Shown here: piece after piece, positions 1 to 8,213 of the stretch
Numbering within the stretch: position 1 is the first letter of the stretch
Layout of the letters: each line of letters opens with the position of its first letter
Assembly (NCBI GenBank): GCA_038117225.1
Contig: JAYOFM010000078.1
Span: forward strand, 1-18,920
Reading direction: 5' to 3'
From: JAYOFM01 sp038117225
GTDB taxonomy: Bacteria; Pseudomonadota; Alphaproteobacteria; Rhodospirillales; Casp-alpha2
Length of the DNA: 18,920 nt
Notes under the pieces: model-generated
Databases searched by the model: none
Seen by the model: only the letters and a program-made list of their open reading frames with translations
What the model was told of the DNA's origin: nothing
Translations under genes and position numbers: made by a program

Positions 1-394
1 CCGAGGTGACGATGCCGATGTAATTGCGGGTACCGATCTGACCGTCCTCGCGCCGATAGCCCTGAAAGGTGGCGCGTTCGGCTTCCGCCACCATGGCGGT
101 CTCGACGGCACCCTCGCCATAGGCGTAATCGCGTTCGAAGTCCCCCATGGAGACGTTGTGCACGTGCACGTGTTCGCCCGGCGCGATGTGGGCCGAGGCG
201 AAGCCGATAATCTGGCCGTACTTGAGCACTGCCTCGCCTTGCTTGATCGGCGCCACCGCCAGCTTGTGGCCGCGCGGGATCGGTTCGCGCGCGGTGATCG
301 ACACCGGCTGCACCGTGTCGCCCTTGGCGACGTCGAACAGCACCAGCGCGACGTTGTCCTTGGGGCTCAATTGGATGGAAGCGTTGGCGGTCAT
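1..394 (-). CDS. UxaA-family dehydratase (altronate/galactarate type), N-terminal part
   Basis: This is the N-terminal 131 residues of a UxaA/GarD-family sugar-acid dehydratase; the rest lies beyond the left edge. The translation begins MTANASIQLSPKDNVALVLF and shows an N-terminal SAF-type domain (about residues 8-95) with a GEHVHVHNV segment. A linker follows, then GYRREDGQIGTRNYIGIVTS, the typical opening of the catalytic UxaA domain. Known members dehydrate altronate or galactarate with a metal cofactor; the exact substrate cannot be told from this fragment. The ATG at 394 follows the channel-gene stop by 4 bases, with AAGGA about 8 bases upstream, so it is probably co-transcribed and translationally coupled with that gene. 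In many genomes the SAF and catalytic parts are separate genes; here they are fused. Confidence 0.85.
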   Translation of the reverse strand, partial: MTANASIQLSPKDNVALVLFDVAKGDTVQPVSITAREPIPRGHKLAVAPIKQGEAVLKYGQIIGFASAHIAPGEHVHVHNVSMGDFERDYAYGEGAVETAMVAEAERATFQGYRREDGQIGTRNYIGIVTS

Positions 395-398
395 CGGA

Positions 399-2753
399 TC
401 AATCCTTATCGGGCGGCGGTGCCATGTGAACCACGTGTTGCGGGAACGGTATCTCAATGCCTTCTTCGCGGAAACGCTTGTCGATGGCGAAGCGCAGGTC
501 GCTGGCGCAGCCCATACGCCGCATCACGTCGTTGGTGAAGCAGCGCAGTTCGAAATCCAGACTCGAGTTGCCGAAGTTCATAAACAACACCCAGGGTGGC
601 GGATCCTTCAGGACGCGGTCATGTTCGTCGGCGCAGGCGAGAAGGATTTCTCGCACCTTCTCCACATCGCTGCCATAGGCGACGCCGACGGGAACCTCAA
701 CTCGGCCGCGGCGGTCGGAATGGGTCCAATTGGTCACCGCCGTAGTCAGTAACTCGCCGTTCGGCGCGATGACGGAGGCGCGCTGCCATGTCTCGATCTC
801 CGTGGCGCGGAAGCTGATCTTCTTCACTAATCCTTCCTTGTCGCCGACGATGATCCAATCGCCGACCTTGATCGGCCGCTCGAACAATAGAATGAAACCG
901 GAAACCAAATTGTTGACGATGCTTTGCAGGCCGAAACCGATACCGACCGACAAGGCGCCGGCGACCAGCGCCAGATTGGTCAGGTCGATACCGGCGGCGC
1001 CTATGCCGAAGGCGACGGCGAGGATGGCGCCGAGGTAACCGATGCCGGTCGCGATCGAATGTCGGACGCTGACTTCGACCTGCATCTGCGGCAGCACCCG
1101 GTCGAGCAACAGTCGCTGCAGCAACCGCGTCAATACCATGACACCGAAGAACACCAGCAACGCGATAAGAATATCCGTCGGCGAGATGGTGATGGCGCCG
1201 ACGGTGAACCCCTCCATCCCCGCGCGCAACCATTCCCTGAGGCCGTCCGTCGGTATCTGCCAGATCAGGGCAAGCGGCACGCTGGCGGCGGCGATCAAGG
1301 TCACATCGGCCACGGTATTCAGCCAGAACGTCGTGACATCGCCGGTTTCCGTCTGCACCTCGCGCCTCGAGCGGGCGAGCACGATCCGCGCCATGCGGGC
1401 GATGCCTTCCCGCGCGAAGCGGTGAATAAGGACCAACGGCGCGACGACGACGCTGCTGACGATCATGCCCTCGATCACGAAACGGCCGAGAATCACATAC
1501 CCCATGGCGACGGCGAGCAGCGCCAGCACCGCGACGATCACCACCGACCGCCGCATCAACTGTCCAATGGGCCGGTTGACCACGGGATATTCCGGCGTTG
1601 CCGACGGCATCGGCAAGGTCCACAGACGGTTCGGCAACAACAAGCACGCGATCAGCGTCACCTCCGGCACGGTGATCAGGAATCCGAAGAAGGATTCCAG
1701 TTCCTGCGACACGCCGCGGCTTGCAATGCTTTCCGCCAGAAACCGCTCGGCGGTGAAAAGCGCAATCAGCATCAACGACCAACGGGCCAGCGATTGGACG
1801 GCGTCCGGAGTCAGATCGGTCAATCGCCACGTCACGTTGCGCGGCGACAGCACGGCGCGCATGGTCGCCATGGCGACGACGAAGATCAGCAAATTGATCA
1901 GCAGGTTATTCAAAGTATCGGCAAACAAGCCGGAGACCAGCGCATTCGGCCTATTGAACCAGACATAGGCGCCACCGATCACCGCCGCCGGCACGATGCC
2001 ACGGGCCGCCGCGATGGCGGCCGCGGCGATCAGACGACGGCCATAGGTCGGGTTTTCGATAGCGTCACTGGGGCCGCCATAGCGCAAAATCGGCGTGCGT
2101 AACCCCCAGGCCAGCAGGAACGCCAGCAGAATGACCAACGCCGGCCGCCACTGCTTGCCCCGGTCCTTGGCGGACAATCCCTCGAACCAGATCACTGGGG
2201 ATTGAGCCACCGCAGTGACCGCTTGCAACAGTTCGGGCACTGCCTGCTGCGCGGTTTCGGGCAGGAACGGGATCGGATGCTGGGTCAACAGGTGCTCGAC
2301 CACCCGACGTCTCTGTTTGGCTGTCATGATCTGGACGATGGATTGAATGCGGCTCAAGGTCAGATCGGCCTGGGCCACTTCCGCACGAGCGGCGGCCAGA
2401 CGCGTTTCAAGGTCCTTGCGCTTCGCCGCGATCGTCGCCGGTTCGGCCGGCTTTCCCTCCGCCGGTGGGGCGCCGAGAGCCTTCAGCAGGGTTCCCACAT
2501 CCTCGGTCTCCGTGACCGACATCGCGCGGGCCTCCACGGCCGCCGCGCGCACGTCCTCCAGCGCCGCCCGATGGCGCGCGGCCACTTTGTCGTCGGCGTC
2601 GCCGGCTCGGACCCGACGTTCCAGACTGTCGAGAGTCCTTGTCCATGCCGCCGCCTTGGAATCGAAGCCCGGTTCCGCCACTGACACGCCCGGCCAGAGG
2701 ACGGCCAGAATCAGCAGCGGGGCGATGATCCAAAAGGGTCGGAGTGCGTTCAT
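399..2753 (-). CDS. large MscS-family mechanosensitive ion channel (DUF3772-like)
   Basis: A 784-residue inner-membrane channel predicted to open under membrane tension and release solutes on osmotic downshift. Residues 1-26 look like a cleaved signal peptide (ending VSVA). Residues 27-200 are a soluble, helical, Ala/Arg/Glu-rich periplasmic region resembling DUF3772 proteins. About ten hydrophobic segments follow between about 203 and 545. The MscS core occupies about 570-770: pore helix with the Gly/Ala-rich VGIGFGLQSIVNNLVSG (603-619), then FERPIKVGDWI, and the beta domain with IAPNGELLTTAVTNWTHSD. This is far longer than E. coli MscS (286 residues) and matches the extended-MscS type. The shine-dalgarno before 2753 is weak (GGAA). 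Pairing with a sugar-acid dehydratase gene has no obvious functional logic. Confidence 0.93.
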   Translation of the reverse strand: MNALRPFWIIAPLLILAVLWPGVSVAEPGFDSKAAAWTRTLDSLERRVRAGDADDKVAARHRAALEDVRAAAVEARAMSVTETEDVGTLLKALGAPPAEGKPAEPATIAAKRKDLETRLAAARAEVAQADLTLSRIQSIVQIMTAKQRRRVVEHLLTQHPIPFLPETAQQAVPELLQAVTAVAQSPVIWFEGLSAKDRGKQWRPALVILLAFLLAWGLRTPILRYGGPSDAIENPTYGRRLIAAAAIAAARGIVPAAVIGGAYVWFNRPNALVSGLFADTLNNLLINLLIFVVAMATMRAVLSPRNVTWRLTDLTPDAVQSLARWSLMLIALFTAERFLAESIASRGVSQELESFFGFLITVPEVTLIACLLLPNRLWTLPMPSATPEYPVVNRPIGQLMRRSVVIVAVLALLAVAMGYVILGRFVIEGMIVSSVVVAPLVLIHRFAREGIARMARIVLARSRREVQTETGDVTTFWLNTVADVTLIAAASVPLALIWQIPTDGLREWLRAGMEGFTVGAITISPTDILIALLVFFGVMVLTRLLQRLLLDRVLPQMQVEVSVRHSIATGIGYLGAILAVAFGIGAAGIDLTNLALVAGALSVGIGFGLQSIVNNLVSGFILLFERPIKVGDWIIVGDKEGLVKKISFRATEIETWQRASVIAPNGELLTTAVTNWTHSDRRGRVEVPVGVAYGSDVEKVREILLACADEHDRVLKDPPPWVLFMNFGNSSLDFELRCFTNDVMRRMGCASDLRFAIDKRFREEGIEIPFPQHVVHMAPPPDKD

Positions 2754-2859
2754 GGTTCCAATCAGCGCGGCCGATTGTGGTTGCGCGGTCGCAGTCTAGA
2801 AGGTGACGGGGTGAATTGGTAGCAATCCCCGGCCAATTCCCGGTTCACGATCTTCCAGC

Positions 2860-3786
2860 TCAGAGTTCCTGACGTTCGACGAAATGCAGCAACACGCCAC
2901 CCAGCGCTGACGGATGGACGAAACCGATGCGGGCGCGGCGCGACCCCGGCCGGCCGGTGCGATCGATGACACGATGCCCCGCCGCGTCAAGCGCCGCCAG
3001 CGCGGCGTCGATGTCCGGTGTCTTGAGGGCGATGTGGTGCAGACCGGCGCCGCGCCTGGCGACGAAGCGGCCGATGGCGCCCTGATCCTGCTTGGTGCTC
3101 CCCGGTTTGCCATGTTCGATGACGCGATCAACATTCGGGTCGAACTCTTGCAGGAATTCAAGCTCCAGATCGCCGAGGCCGATGAACAGCACGCGCAGCC
3201 CGCCGACGGGTTCGGGGTCGCGCGAGTGATAGACGACGCCGTATTTGTCGGAGGTAAAGCTTTCGACCGCGGTGCGGACTTCCATGTCGGTCTGGCGGCT
3301 TTCCACTGGGCAACCCAGGTTGCCGGCGAAGACGCGTTCATCGCCGGCAACGTCGAGACTGGCAATGCCCAGATGGTCGATGCGTTCGACCGCGCCGCCG
3401 TTACTGGCGGCTAAATCCAGAGCGCCGGTAAAACGCAGCCGCACGCCCGCCGTCGCCGCCGCGTCGACGCGCGTCTGGGGTCCACCGCCGAGGCCGATTT
3501 CATCACCGCGACCGATGGCCGGCAATCCGTGGATTTCCGCAGCGCCGGCGGGTTCCACAGTGGCCAGGGCAATGTGATCGAGACCGGGCTCGCCCGGCCG
3601 ATCAAGCAACGGGTGTTCGCAATCGAACACCGCGATGCCACCACGACCGGCACGGAACACACTCACCGAGCCGCCGGGGGCATCGATGGTGGTCGCGGTC
3701 ATGCCAAGGCCGTCACCGAACAACCGTGTCGTTCGGACCACGTCGCGACTGGCAATGGCGACGTAAGATAGATCGTAACCGCTCAT
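2860..3786 (-). CDS. two-domain VOC (glyoxalase / HPPD / Mce-like) protein
   Basis: A 308-residue cytosolic protein of the vicinal oxygen chelate superfamily with two tandem modules, about residues 3-115 and 130-305. The C-terminal module resembles methylmalonyl-CoA epimerase and 4-hydroxyphenylpyruvate dioxygenase: RIDHLGIAS, then GLHHIALKTPDID, then FVHPSALGGVLLHFVE. These supply the usual His, His, Glu metal ligands. The N-terminal module keeps LDHIALAT but is less clearly metal-binding. It is shorter than true HPPD (about 350 residues), so a 4-hydroxyphenylpyruvate role should not be assumed. The ATG at 3786 is chosen because AGGAGG lies 7 bases upstream; an in-frame ATG at 3822 would add 12 unlikely residues. 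The gene is divergent from the glutaredoxin-DinB gene and ends about 106 bases before the channel gene start. Confidence 0.85.
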   Translation of the reverse strand: MSGYDLSYVAIASRDVVRTTRLFGDGLGMTATTIDAPGGSVSVFRAGRGGIAVFDCEHPLLDRPGEPGLDHIALATVEPAGAAEIHGLPAIGRGDEIGLGGGPQTRVDAAATAGVRLRFTGALDLAASNGGAVERIDHLGIASLDVAGDERVFAGNLGCPVESRQTDMEVRTAVESFTSDKYGVVYHSRDPEPVGGLRVLFIGLGDLELEFLQEFDPNVDRVIEHGKPGSTKQDQGAIGRFVARRGAGLHHIALKTPDIDAALAALDAAGHRVIDRTGRPGSRRARIGFVHPSALGGVLLHFVERQEL

Positions 3787-3793
3787 GGACGAG

Positions 3794-3799
3794 CCTCCT
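3794..3799 (-). promoter_or_regulatory. ribosome binding site AGGAGG of the VOC gene
   Basis: A perfect AGGAGG on the minus strand, 7 bases from the ATG at 3786. It decides the start in favour of MSGYDLSYVAI over the in-frame ATG 36 bases upstream. Confidence 0.8.
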
Positions 3800-3981
3800 G
3801 TATCCGCAGTTCGACCTATCATAGGGTTTCGCGCGCACTGGGCAAAAGGACAACAAGGCGGTGGACTGACGTAATTGTTCGATCACCGCAGCATGCATGT
3901 CATCTGTCGCTTGGCGGGTTCTCTCCAACGCCTCCGTGATTTCGCCGGTATTGTCGTTGGCCCGCGTCGGAGGATGCATGG

Positions 3982-4010
3982 TTGAAGTACATGCGCTGGC
4001 TGGCTAGGGT
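3982..4010 (+). promoter_or_regulatory. possible sigma70-type promoter of the glutaredoxin-DinB gene
   Basis: TTGAAG (3982-3987) and TAGGGT (4005-4010) are separated by exactly 17 bases and lie about 40 bases upstream of the start codon. The -35 matches four of six consensus positions and the -10 about three, so this is only a candidate. Confidence 0.3.
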
Positions 4011-4052
4011 TCACCAACATTCGAGATTGCAGTTGGCGCGGAGAAAATGACG

Positions 4053-4865
4053 ATGGCCACCACCGACCCACAAGCCCCGTTGAAGGTCTACTGGCAGCCC
4101 GGTTGCTCGAGCTGCCTGAAGACCAAGGAATTCCTGCTCGCCAACGGCATGACGTTCGAATCCGTCAACGTGCTGGAGGACAAGGACGGCTTCAAGGAAC
4201 TGGAAGCCCTCGGCGTGCGGCTGGTGCCGATCGTCGCCCGCGGCGATCAGTGGGCCAACGGGGCGGTGTTCCGCGATGTCGCCAAGGTGGCCGGCTTCGC
4301 CTGGCGCGAACAGCCGATGTTGGCGCCGGAAGTCATGCTGGCGCGCATCAACGGTATTCTCGACGCGGCACACGGCGTTCTCCGGCAGATCCCGGAGGAT
4401 CAGCTGGACACCATTCTTCCCGGCCGGCCGCGCAGCTACCGCCAGCTCGCCTATCACGTCTTCAATATCCCCGAGGTTTTTCTCGACCGGGTCGAGCATG
4501 ATGCCCCCTACACATACGAAGCCCTGCTTTCCGTGCTGCCGCCGGAGTTGGAGACAAAGCAGCAGTTGCTGGATTTCGGGATGGCCATCAAGGATCGCCT
4601 GAATGCCTGGTGGGAACGGGACGGTCGCACCACCGACTTCACGCAGCCCGGAAAGGTCTATTACGGCGATGTGACGCTGCACGAGGTGCTGGAGCGCACC
4701 GGCTGGCATTCCGGCCAGCACACGCGCCAGCTGATGCTGACGCTGGAAACCAAGCTGGGTATCCCGGCCGACAATCCGTTGACCGACGCCCATTTTGAAG
4801 GCCTGCCCATCCCCAAGGAAATCTGGGACAACGAACGGTCGTTCGACGAGGCGTCATACGCCTAG
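4053..4865 (+). CDS. glutaredoxin-DinB fusion protein
   Basis: A 270-residue cytosolic protein that joins two folds. Residues 9-80 are a glutaredoxin: VYWQPGCSSCLKTKEF with the redox pair Cys18/Cys21, and the conserved cis-proline in RLVPIV (Pro59). Residues about 92-265 are a DinB/YfiT-type four-helix bundle with the metal-binding His triad visible as His135 (AYHVFN), His219 and His223 (GWHSGQHTRQL). DinB-fold proteins include thiol S-transferases that act with bacillithiol, mycothiol or glutathione, so the fusion suggests a glutathione-linked transfer or de-glutathionylation step; that is inference. An ATG at 4047 is possible, but the ATG at 4053 has CGGAGA ending 8 bases upstream. A peroxiredoxin gene follows on the same strand, consistent with thiol-redox or detoxification work. 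Confidence 0.88.
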   Translation: MATTDPQAPLKVYWQPGCSSCLKTKEFLLANGMTFESVNVLEDKDGFKELEALGVRLVPIVARGDQWANGAVFRDVAKVAGFAWREQPMLAPEVMLARINGILDAAHGVLRQIPEDQLDTILPGRPRSYRQLAYHVFNIPEVFLDRVEHDAPYTYEALLSVLPPELETKQQLLDFGMAIKDRLNAWWERDGRTTDFTQPGKVYYGDVTLHEVLERTGWHSGQHTRQLMLTLETKLGIPADNPLTDAHFEGLPIPKEIWDNERSFDEASYA

Positions 4866-4892
4866 ACCTGTTTCACGGATATTTGACGGAGT

Positions 4893-4931
4893 TATCATGC
4901 GGCGCCTATTGCGGCGGTGGCATGATAGGCG
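4893..4931 (+). promoter_or_regulatory. two overlapping, mutually exclusive hairpins in the peroxiredoxin leader
   Basis: TATCATGC (4893-4900) is perfectly complementary to GCATGATA (4920-4927). CGCCTAT (4903-4909) is perfectly complementary to ATAGGCG (4925-4931). The two stems share bases 4925-4927 and cannot form together. The element lies about 90 bases upstream of the peroxiredoxin start and 28 bases after the glutaredoxin-DinB stop. No T-run follows, so it does not look like a simple terminator. It may be an operator or a leader RNA switch. Confidence 0.4.
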
Positions 4932-5020
4932 TACCTCAACGGCACTCGGTGACGCCGCACCAGCCAGTCGAGGCGTCCCGCGTAGGCATTTCAAGGCTAG
5001 CGGAAGATAGGGAGACCACC

Positions 5021-5699
<679 letters not shown>

Positions 5700-5742
5700 G
5701 GCTGGTGCCCCGGCGCGCTGTTTCGCGCGGCAACCAAAGTTT

Positions 5743-5780
5743 CGCCCCCGGAACCGCTCGTTTCGGGGGCGTTTTCTTTT
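5743..5780 (+). terminator. Rho-independent terminator after the peroxiredoxin gene
   Basis: CGCCCCCGGAA (5743-5753) pairs with TTTCGGGGGCG (5761-5771), 11 base pairs including one G-T, around a 7-base loop. TTTTCTTTT follows at 5772-5780. It starts 43 bases after the peroxiredoxin stop and would end transcription of the plus-strand thiol-redox genes. Confidence 0.88.
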
Positions 5781-5818
5781 CGGGTCGTGGACGGTCCCTG
5801 CGCTGGGTCGGCGGCGCG

Positions 5819-6046
5819 TTAGGCGCGAGCGACTTCCTTGACCTTGGCCTTCGGTACGCCCGACCGTTCGGCGATTTCGGCATCCTGGCGCTCGATCGCC
5901 TCGCGCGCCAAATCCATTGGGTCCTCGCCGAATCGATCATCCAGTAGTTCACTGGAAACCTTGCGGTTGGAACTCAAGGAGCCGTCCTCATAGACAACAT
6001 TGAACAACAGAACGCTCGGCTTCGTGGATTTTGATTTCCGGGCCAT
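5819..6046 (-). CDS. small protein of unknown function, 75 residues
   Basis: I do not recognise a named family. The protein begins MARKSKSTKPSVLLFNVVYE and continues with an acidic, helical second half (DPMDLAREAIERQDAEIAER). It ends in a Lys/Ala-rich tail, and has no signal peptide, membrane segment or cysteine motif. The pattern, a short beta-rich basic start followed by a charged helix, fits a small cytosolic accessory or nucleic-acid-binding protein, but that is a guess. It is supported as a real gene by an AAGGAG ribosome binding site (6055-6060) exactly 8 bases before the ATG and by a typical high-GC codon pattern. It is divergent from the CysC-like gene and converges on the peroxiredoxin terminator. 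Confidence 0.7.
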   Translation of the reverse strand: MARKSKSTKPSVLLFNVVYEDGSLSSNRKVSSELLDDRFGEDPMDLAREAIERQDAEIAERSGVPKAKVKEVARA

Positions 6047-6058
6047 TGTACGTGCTCC

Positions 6059-6071
6059 TTGCTGTCAGCAA
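6059..6071 (-). promoter_or_regulatory. palindrome TTGCTG-N-CAGCAA abutting the small gene's ribosome binding site
   Basis: A perfect 6+6 palindrome with one central base. Its near arm runs directly into the AAGGAG (6055-6060) of the 75-residue gene. It could be an operator in the divergent region or a weak hairpin beside the ribosome binding site. Confidence 0.3.
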
Positions 6072-6274
6072 TTGAGTTCGGCGCCGCCGAAACGGGGCGC
6101 AGATGGAGGGCCGGTGGAGGATGCGGGCACATGATGCCACAACCGCCGGCTCGCATCAAACCCCTATTTCGGAAAAAACCCACCCAATCGGACGGCGCGA
6201 TAAAGGTTCTTGAAGTTGTCGGGGCCGCGTCCTACGGATGCGCGGGCAAGATTACCGACGGATCGAACGCGCCC

Positions 6275-6871
6275 ATGAAGCCCAAATCACGAAATATCTC
6301 AGATGTCGACTCACTGGTCTCCGACGCCGAGCGCCACGCTCGTCATGGCCACCGAGGCGGCGTGTTGTGGTTCACCGGCTTGCCCTGTTCGGGCAAAGCG
6401 ACGCTAGCGACGGCCCTTGAACGGGCGCTATTCGACGATGGCTACCGAGTGCTGAAACTGCAAAGCGCCGATTTTCGCCGCGGCGTCTGCGCCGATCTCG
6501 GTTTTTCCCCGGACGACCGGCGCGAACACATCAGGCGGGTCGGCGAGGTCGCGGCATTGGCGGCGCACAGCGGCATCATCGTCCTGACCGCGTTCATTTC
6601 ACCGTTCCAAGCGGGGCGCGACCATGCGCGACGCGCGGCCGGCGATGGCTTTCATGAAATTTTCCTCAATCCCGGAATCGCGGTCTGTGAACGACGGGAC
6701 ACCAAGGGTGTATATGCACGCGCGCGCGCCGGCGAAATCGCCGACTTCACGGGCATCTCCGCGCCATACGAAGAGCCGACGGCCCCGGAATTGGAAATTG
6801 ATACGGGCCGCGCGTCCGCCGTCGAAAGCCTCGAAATACTGACCGACTACGTCAAGCGCGTGCTGTCGTAA
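6275..6871 (+). CDS. CysC-like adenylylsulfate kinase with degenerate catalytic motifs
   Basis: A 198-residue homologue of APS kinase, which phosphorylates adenosine 5'-phosphosulfate to PAPS. The fold is clear along its whole length: HGHRGGVLWFTGL, DLGFSPDDRREHIRRVGEVA, IVLTAFISPFQAGRD with the phospho-acceptor-type Ser109, and KGVYARARAGEIADFTGI. Two key sites differ. The P-loop reads GLPCSGKAT instead of GLSGSGKST, so the Mg-binding Ser/Thr is Ala42. The DGDN(V/I)R motif reads QSADFR, losing both catalytic-site aspartates. Activity may be lost or changed. The ATG at 6275 gives the usual family length but has a poor ribosome binding site; an in-frame ATG at 6131 has GGAGG 10 bases upstream and would add 48 residues. 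The gene overlaps the end of the ATP sulfurylase gene by 25 bases, tail to tail. Confidence 0.85.
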   Translation: MKPKSRNISDVDSLVSDAERHARHGHRGGVLWFTGLPCSGKATLATALERALFDDGYRVLKLQSADFRRGVCADLGFSPDDRREHIRRVGEVAALAAHSGIIVLTAFISPFQAGRDHARRAAGDGFHEIFLNPGIAVCERRDTKGVYARARAGEIADFTGISAPYEEPTAPELEIDTGRASAVESLEILTDYVKRVLS

Positions 6872-8022
6872 TACGCCTGCAGCACGGCGACCACTTCCGG
6901 CCGGCTGAATTCCGCGGGCACCGTCTCGTGATTTTCGAACATGGCGCGTAATTCGGTTCCAGAAATATTGAGCCGGCGCTCCTCCCCGTGCGGGCAGGTG
7001 CGACCCGTCGCCATGCCGCCGCAGGCATGGCAGAAGAACGTAATGTCGATCTTCAACGGCTTCAGCAGCAAATCATCCGCCGCGATGTCGTCGAAAATCT
7101 GGTGCGCGTCGAACGGCCCGTAGTAGCTGCCGACCCCGGCATGATCGCGGCCGACGACCAGATGCGAACAGCCGAAATTCTGACGGAACACGGCATGCAG
7201 CAATGCCTCGCGCGGCCCCGCATAGCGCATTTCAATGGGATAACCGGCCTGGATCGCCGTGCCGGGCACGAAATAATTATCGACCAGGGCATTAATGGCA
7301 CCAACCCGTACATCGGCCGGGATATCGCCGGGCTTGAGCGCGCCAAGCACCTGATGAATGAGCACGCCGTCGCATATTTCGATGGCGATCTTGGCGAGGT
7401 ATTCGTGGCTCCGGTGCATGGGATTGCGAGTCTGGAAGGCCGCCACGGTCGACCAGCCCTTGTCGGCGAACATCTGGCGAGTCTCGGCCGGACGAAAATA
7501 CAGGCCGGCGTAAGTCTCCGGGTAATGCCCCTCGCTCAGGGTTTTGACCGGGCCGGCGAGATTGACCTCGCCCTGGGCCATGACCTTTTGTACGCCCGGG
7601 TGCGCGGCATCGGCGGTTCGAAACACGGATGTACACTCCAGATCGCGGTCGATGGCATATTTTTCCGTCACCGTCAGGATGCCGAGGATGGCTCCATCCT
7701 CATCCACCAGGGCGACCTCGTCACCAGGAGCAATGCCACCGGCCGTGTCCGCGGTGCACGACAGGGTGATCGGAATCGGCCAGAAGACACCGTCGGCGGT
7801 TTTCATGTCGACGCAGCAGCCGCGCCAGTCGTCCTCGCCCATGAAGCCCCGAAGCGGCGTATAGGCGCCCATGCCAAGCATCAACAGATCGGACACCTCG
7901 CGGCTACTCATCGGCACCGGGGTCAGTCCGCGCGCCCGTTCCATTTCCGCCGCGCGTTCCGTCTCCGACACCAAAAGCGGCGTCAGAGCACCGCCCCCGT
8001 GGGGCGCAATCAAGCTTGCCAT
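6847..8022 (-). CDS. sat: ATP sulfurylase, homomeric Sat type
   Basis: A 391-residue cytosolic sulfate adenylyltransferase that joins sulfate and ATP to APS plus pyrophosphate (or runs in reverse in sulfur oxidisers). The active-site motifs are intact: QTRNPMHRSHE (197-207) and GRDHAGVGSYYGPFDAHQIFD (from 291). A zinc site C-x2-C-x8-C-x-H (Cys331, Cys334, Cys343, His345) is typical of the single-polypeptide Sat seen in Thermus, Archaeoglobus and many marine bacteria, in contrast to CysDN. The end has ISGTELRAMFEN. The start is supported by GGGAGGG 5 bases before the ATG at 8022. It has no C-terminal kinase domain; the CysC-like partner is the convergent neighbour. With the upstream gene bhcC 191 bases away, it may have its own promoter. 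Confidence 0.95.
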   Translation of the reverse strand: MASLIAPHGGGALTPLLVSETERAAEMERARGLTPVPMSSREVSDLLMLGMGAYTPLRGFMGEDDWRGCCVDMKTADGVFWPIPITLSCTADTAGGIAPGDEVALVDEDGAILGILTVTEKYAIDRDLECTSVFRTADAAHPGVQKVMAQGEVNLAGPVKTLSEGHYPETYAGLYFRPAETRQMFADKGWSTVAAFQTRNPMHRSHEYLAKIAIEICDGVLIHQVLGALKPGDIPADVRVGAINALVDNYFVPGTAIQAGYPIEMRYAGPREALLHAVFRQNFGCSHLVVGRDHAGVGSYYGPFDAHQIFDDIAADDLLLKPLKIDITFFCHACGGMATGRTCPHGEERRLNISGTELRAMFENHETVPAEFSRPEVVAVLQAYYDSTRLT

Positions 8023-8213
8023 GTTAACCCTCCCTATTCGTCGCTCAGCGGACGATAGATAGCGGTATACAAGGTGGTGAAGCCGCGATCAAATGCCGTC
8101 CCACTGTGACGGACGCGGCCCGGGCACTCAGAGATCGAACAGCGCGATTGCATCGTCCGATGTGCGGCTCGAATGGGTCCCGTTGGTTACAACGCCGATG
8201 GCGGTGATGTCGC

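Noticed and set aside
924..2102. 392-codon open frame on the plus strand inside the channel gene
   Set aside because: It is antisense to a clear MscS gene, and its product is a low-complexity Arg/His/Gln/Asp-rich string typical of a shadow frame in high-GC DNA.
3713..3979. 88-codon minus-strand frame overlapping the VOC start, with a plausible helical beginning
   Set aside because: It has no ribosome binding site, and its second half lies in a different frame of the VOC gene. A remnant cannot be excluded for 3850-3979.
5701..5740. Short GC-rich repeat CGGCGCGCTG/CGCGCGG after the peroxiredoxin stop
   Set aside because: Only a weak fold without a T-run; the real terminator is the next stem-loop at 5743-5780.
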